Source of the DNA: Muraenolepis orangiensis
Lineage: Eukaryota > Chordata > Actinopteri > Gadiformes > Muraenolepididae
Direction of reading: 5' to 3'
Length of the DNA stretch: 64,000 nt
Assembly (NCBI GenBank): GCA_027704905.1
Contig: CM051018.1
Span: 25,071,704 to 25,135,703 of the forward strand
Within the stretch, counting starts at the first letter, position 1, and each line of letters opens with the position of its first letter. Position numbers and translations under genes: made by a program. Shown here one piece after another: positions 62,006 to 64,000 of this stretch. The notes beneath the pieces were generated by a model. It was not told the origin of the DNA. It was given only the letters and a program-made list of their open reading frames with translations, and made no database searches.

Positions 62006-62858
62006 GTACACATTATGGCCAAAAGACATCCCTTCTAGTTATTAGGGTTGGGCTCAGGTGTTTCAGCCACACCCACACAGGTGCGTACAATCCACAACAC
62101 ATCTCCACAGACAAACATTTATTACTCAGAATAGGTGGTCAAGGGCTCAGTGACTCTAAAAGTGGCACTTTCATAGGATGCTACCTTAGCCACAAGTCAG
62201 TTGGAGAACTGTCCGCTCTACTAGACCTGCCCTGGTCCACTGTAAGAGTCATTATTGTGAAATGTAAGAGTCTAGGAGCAACAACAGCCGGGCCATGAAG
62301 TGGTAGACCACACTTACTCACAGAGCCAGGCCAGCGACTGCTGGAGCACCTATCATCTGTTGCATCACTCACTACAGAGTACCAAACTGCCTCTGGAAAC
62401 ACCTTCAACACAGGAACTGTGCGTGTGGAGCTCCATGGAATGGGTTTCTATGGCCTAGCAGCTGCACACAAGCCTCCCATCCCCATGCTCAATGCTAAGC
62501 TACCTGGAGTGGTGTGAAGCACCACACACTGGACTCTGGAGCAGTGGAAACATGTTCTTTGGATGAATCACGCTTCACTGTCTGGCTGATGGAGGAATCT
62601 GGGTTTTGGGGGTTGCTAGGAGAATGCTACCTTCTGGAATGAGTCTAGTGTAAAGTTAGGTGGAGGAGGTCTGGGTTGTTCTCAGGGTTTGGGCCCTTAG
62701 ATCCAGTGAAGGCTCATTTTGATGCTACCGATGCCCTATGCAGCTCCAGCATGTTTCCCGATGCACAAAGAACTTGATTGGCCTGCATAGAGCCCTGACC
62801 TCAACCCATTGAACACCTTGAGGAGGAATTAGAACACTGACTGAGAGCCAGACCTTCT
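62006..62858 (+). pseudogene. Tc1/mariner transposon remnant, degraded transposase
   Basis: The left end (ATTATGGCCAAAAGACATCC) and leader resemble fish Tc1 elements. The transposase reads in broken frames: SHKSVGELSALLDLPWSTVR, GRPHLLTEPGQ, HGMGFYGLAAAHKPPIPM, WTLEQWKHVLWMNHA, ELDWPA and SPDLNPLNTL, with several stops. The region around the second and third catalytic acids is deleted or mutated and the right end is lost where LINE sequence begins. Confidence 0.85.
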
Positions 62859-62867
62859 TGGTCTCTG

Positions 62868-63715
62868 CATGGGCAACAGCCTCGCACTGAATGTCAGCAA
62901 GACTAAGGAGCTCATCGTGGACTTCAGGAGCCACCGGGGCCCCCACTCCACCATCAGCCTGGACGGGACACCGGTGGAAGTCGTCAGCTGCTTCCGTTTC
63001 CTAGGCTACAGATTTCCGACGACCTGGCGTGGACCCCCAACACGGAGGTCATGCTGAAGAAGGCCCACCAGCACCTCTATGCCCTGCGGTGCCTCAGGAG
63101 AAGCGGAATAGGCAAACGGCGAGCGTCCTGAGGAGTGGCGTCACCGTGTGGTACGGCAAAACCACTGGACATGAAAGACATCCAGAGGGTTGTTGAGGAC
63201 GGCAGAGAAGATCAACGGGTGTGCACTTCCATGCATTGAGAAGATCTTAAGGACCAGATGTAGGAAGAAGGCCATCTCCATCATAAAGGACCTCAACCAC
63301 CCTGGGCTCCATCTCTCCTCCCCCCCCATCTCCATCACTAAGGACCACAACCACCCTGGGCTCCATCTCTTCTCCCCCATCTCCATCACTAAGGACCTCA
63401 ACCACCCTGGGCTCCATCTCTTCTCCCCCATCTCCATCACTAAGGACCTCAACCACCCTGGGCTCCATCTCTTCTCCCCCATCTCCATCACTAAGGACCT
63501 CAACCACCCTGGGCTCCATCTCTTCTCCCCCATCTCCATCACTAAGGACCTCAACCACCCTGGGCTCCATCTCTTCTCCCCCATCTCCATCACTAAGGAC
63601 CTCAACCACCCTGGGCTCCATCTCTTCTCCCCCATCTCCATCACTAAGGACCTCAACCACCCTGGGCTCCATCTCTTCTCCCCCCTACCGTCTGGTCGCC
63701 TGTTCCGCCGGTTCC
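62868..63715 (+). mobile_element. Rex1/L2-like LINE fragment with 51-bp in-frame minisatellite
   Basis: Plus strand encodes MGNSLALNVSKTKELIVDFR, SCFRFLG, then (frame-shifted) HQHLYALRCLRRSGIGKR and KAISIIKDLNHPGLHL. A 51-bp unit (63328-63690) repeats about 7 times, then LPSGRLFRRF. 5' truncated. Confidence 0.8.
63328..63690. repeat. 51-bp minisatellite, about 7 copies
   Basis: Unit ATCTCCATCACTAAGGACCT...CTCCATCTCTTCTCCCCC, 17 codons. Copies nearly identical; same unit as at 27467-27567. Confidence 0.97.
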
Positions 63716-63894
63716 GAAACTCTCAAAATACTAACTAAACATGGAGATGAACTAGCCACCGAGATCCTTACCCAATGAAGGACATAGGTATGTTATGAAG
63801 TTCTATTACCAGAATAAAATGACATTTCTCCCATTGCCCCTTAGAATGGTGGTGGGTCTTTTTGCCTCCAACTACTACCAGCCACCCATAGGCC

Positions 63895-63962
63895 GTTACA
63901 CACCCGTTACACACCCGTTACACACCGTTACACACCCGTTACACACCCGTTACACACCCGTA
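63895..63962. repeat. 11-bp tandem repeat near the window edge
   Basis: Unit CCGTTACACAC, about 6 copies. Confidence 0.9.
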
Positions 63963-64000
63963 ATAGTCACCGTGCGTGATGGAAGCAGGACATTTAATTA

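Overview
This is a 64 kb piece of vertebrate, almost certainly teleost fish, nuclear DNA. It has split genes with GT-AG introns, fish-type LINE, Tc1, hAT and Ty3/Gypsy elements, and conserved vertebrate gene order. Tandem repeats are unusually dense. A cod-like (gadiform) genome is a reasonable guess, but that is inference.

Three protein-coding loci can be supported. (1) 3916-4199, minus: first coding exon of a secreted or lysosomal arylsulfatase (ARSB/ARSI/ARSJ group); its later exons would lie left of the window. (2) 18078-40202, plus: a complete 10-exon UDP-glucose pyrophosphorylase (UGP2), 507 codons, every splice phase consistent. (3) 44976-50664, minus: a complete coding region for the E3 ligase Pellino-1 (PELI1), 6 coding exons, 425 codons, with a probable noncoding first exon near 52994-53160. 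UGP2 and PELI1 converge tail to tail. In mammals VPS54 lies between them; here it is absent.

Layout. 1-3.3 kb: LINE 3' ends turned into minisatellites and a nested pair of DNA transposons. 3.7-5.6 kb: arylsulfatase exon, (TG)n and a minisatellite. 5.8-9.5 kb: rearranged RTE-type LINE followed by an 840-bp (GAT)n tract. 10.1-16.4 kb: 27-bp minisatellite and several LINE fragments. 16.5-41 kb: UGP2, its promoter region and repeat-filled introns. 41-44 kb: intergenic minisatellites. 44-53.2 kb: PELI1. 53.4-55.3 kb: a 45-bp minisatellite and foldback DNA. 55.6-60.5 kb: a near-intact Ty3/Gypsy retrotransposon with 218-bp LTRs and a 5-bp target duplication. 60.7-63.7 kb: a 5'-truncated LINE with a clean 12-bp target duplication, a Tc1 remnant, and a Rex1/L2-like LINE fragment carrying a 51-bp minisatellite.

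Two themes stand out. First, tandem repeats run into the splice sites of both genes: (CT)n, (GT)n, (TG)nG7 or a pyrimidine-rich minisatellite forms the acceptor region of five coding exons. The donor of UGP2 exon 6 lies inside a 38-bp tandem unit whose reverse complement forms a 2-kb satellite in the preceding intron. Second, several minisatellites can be traced to sequences inside LINE elements, with the same LINE segment amplified independently at more than one place. No rRNA, canonical tRNA gene, CRISPR array or bacterial operon was seen.
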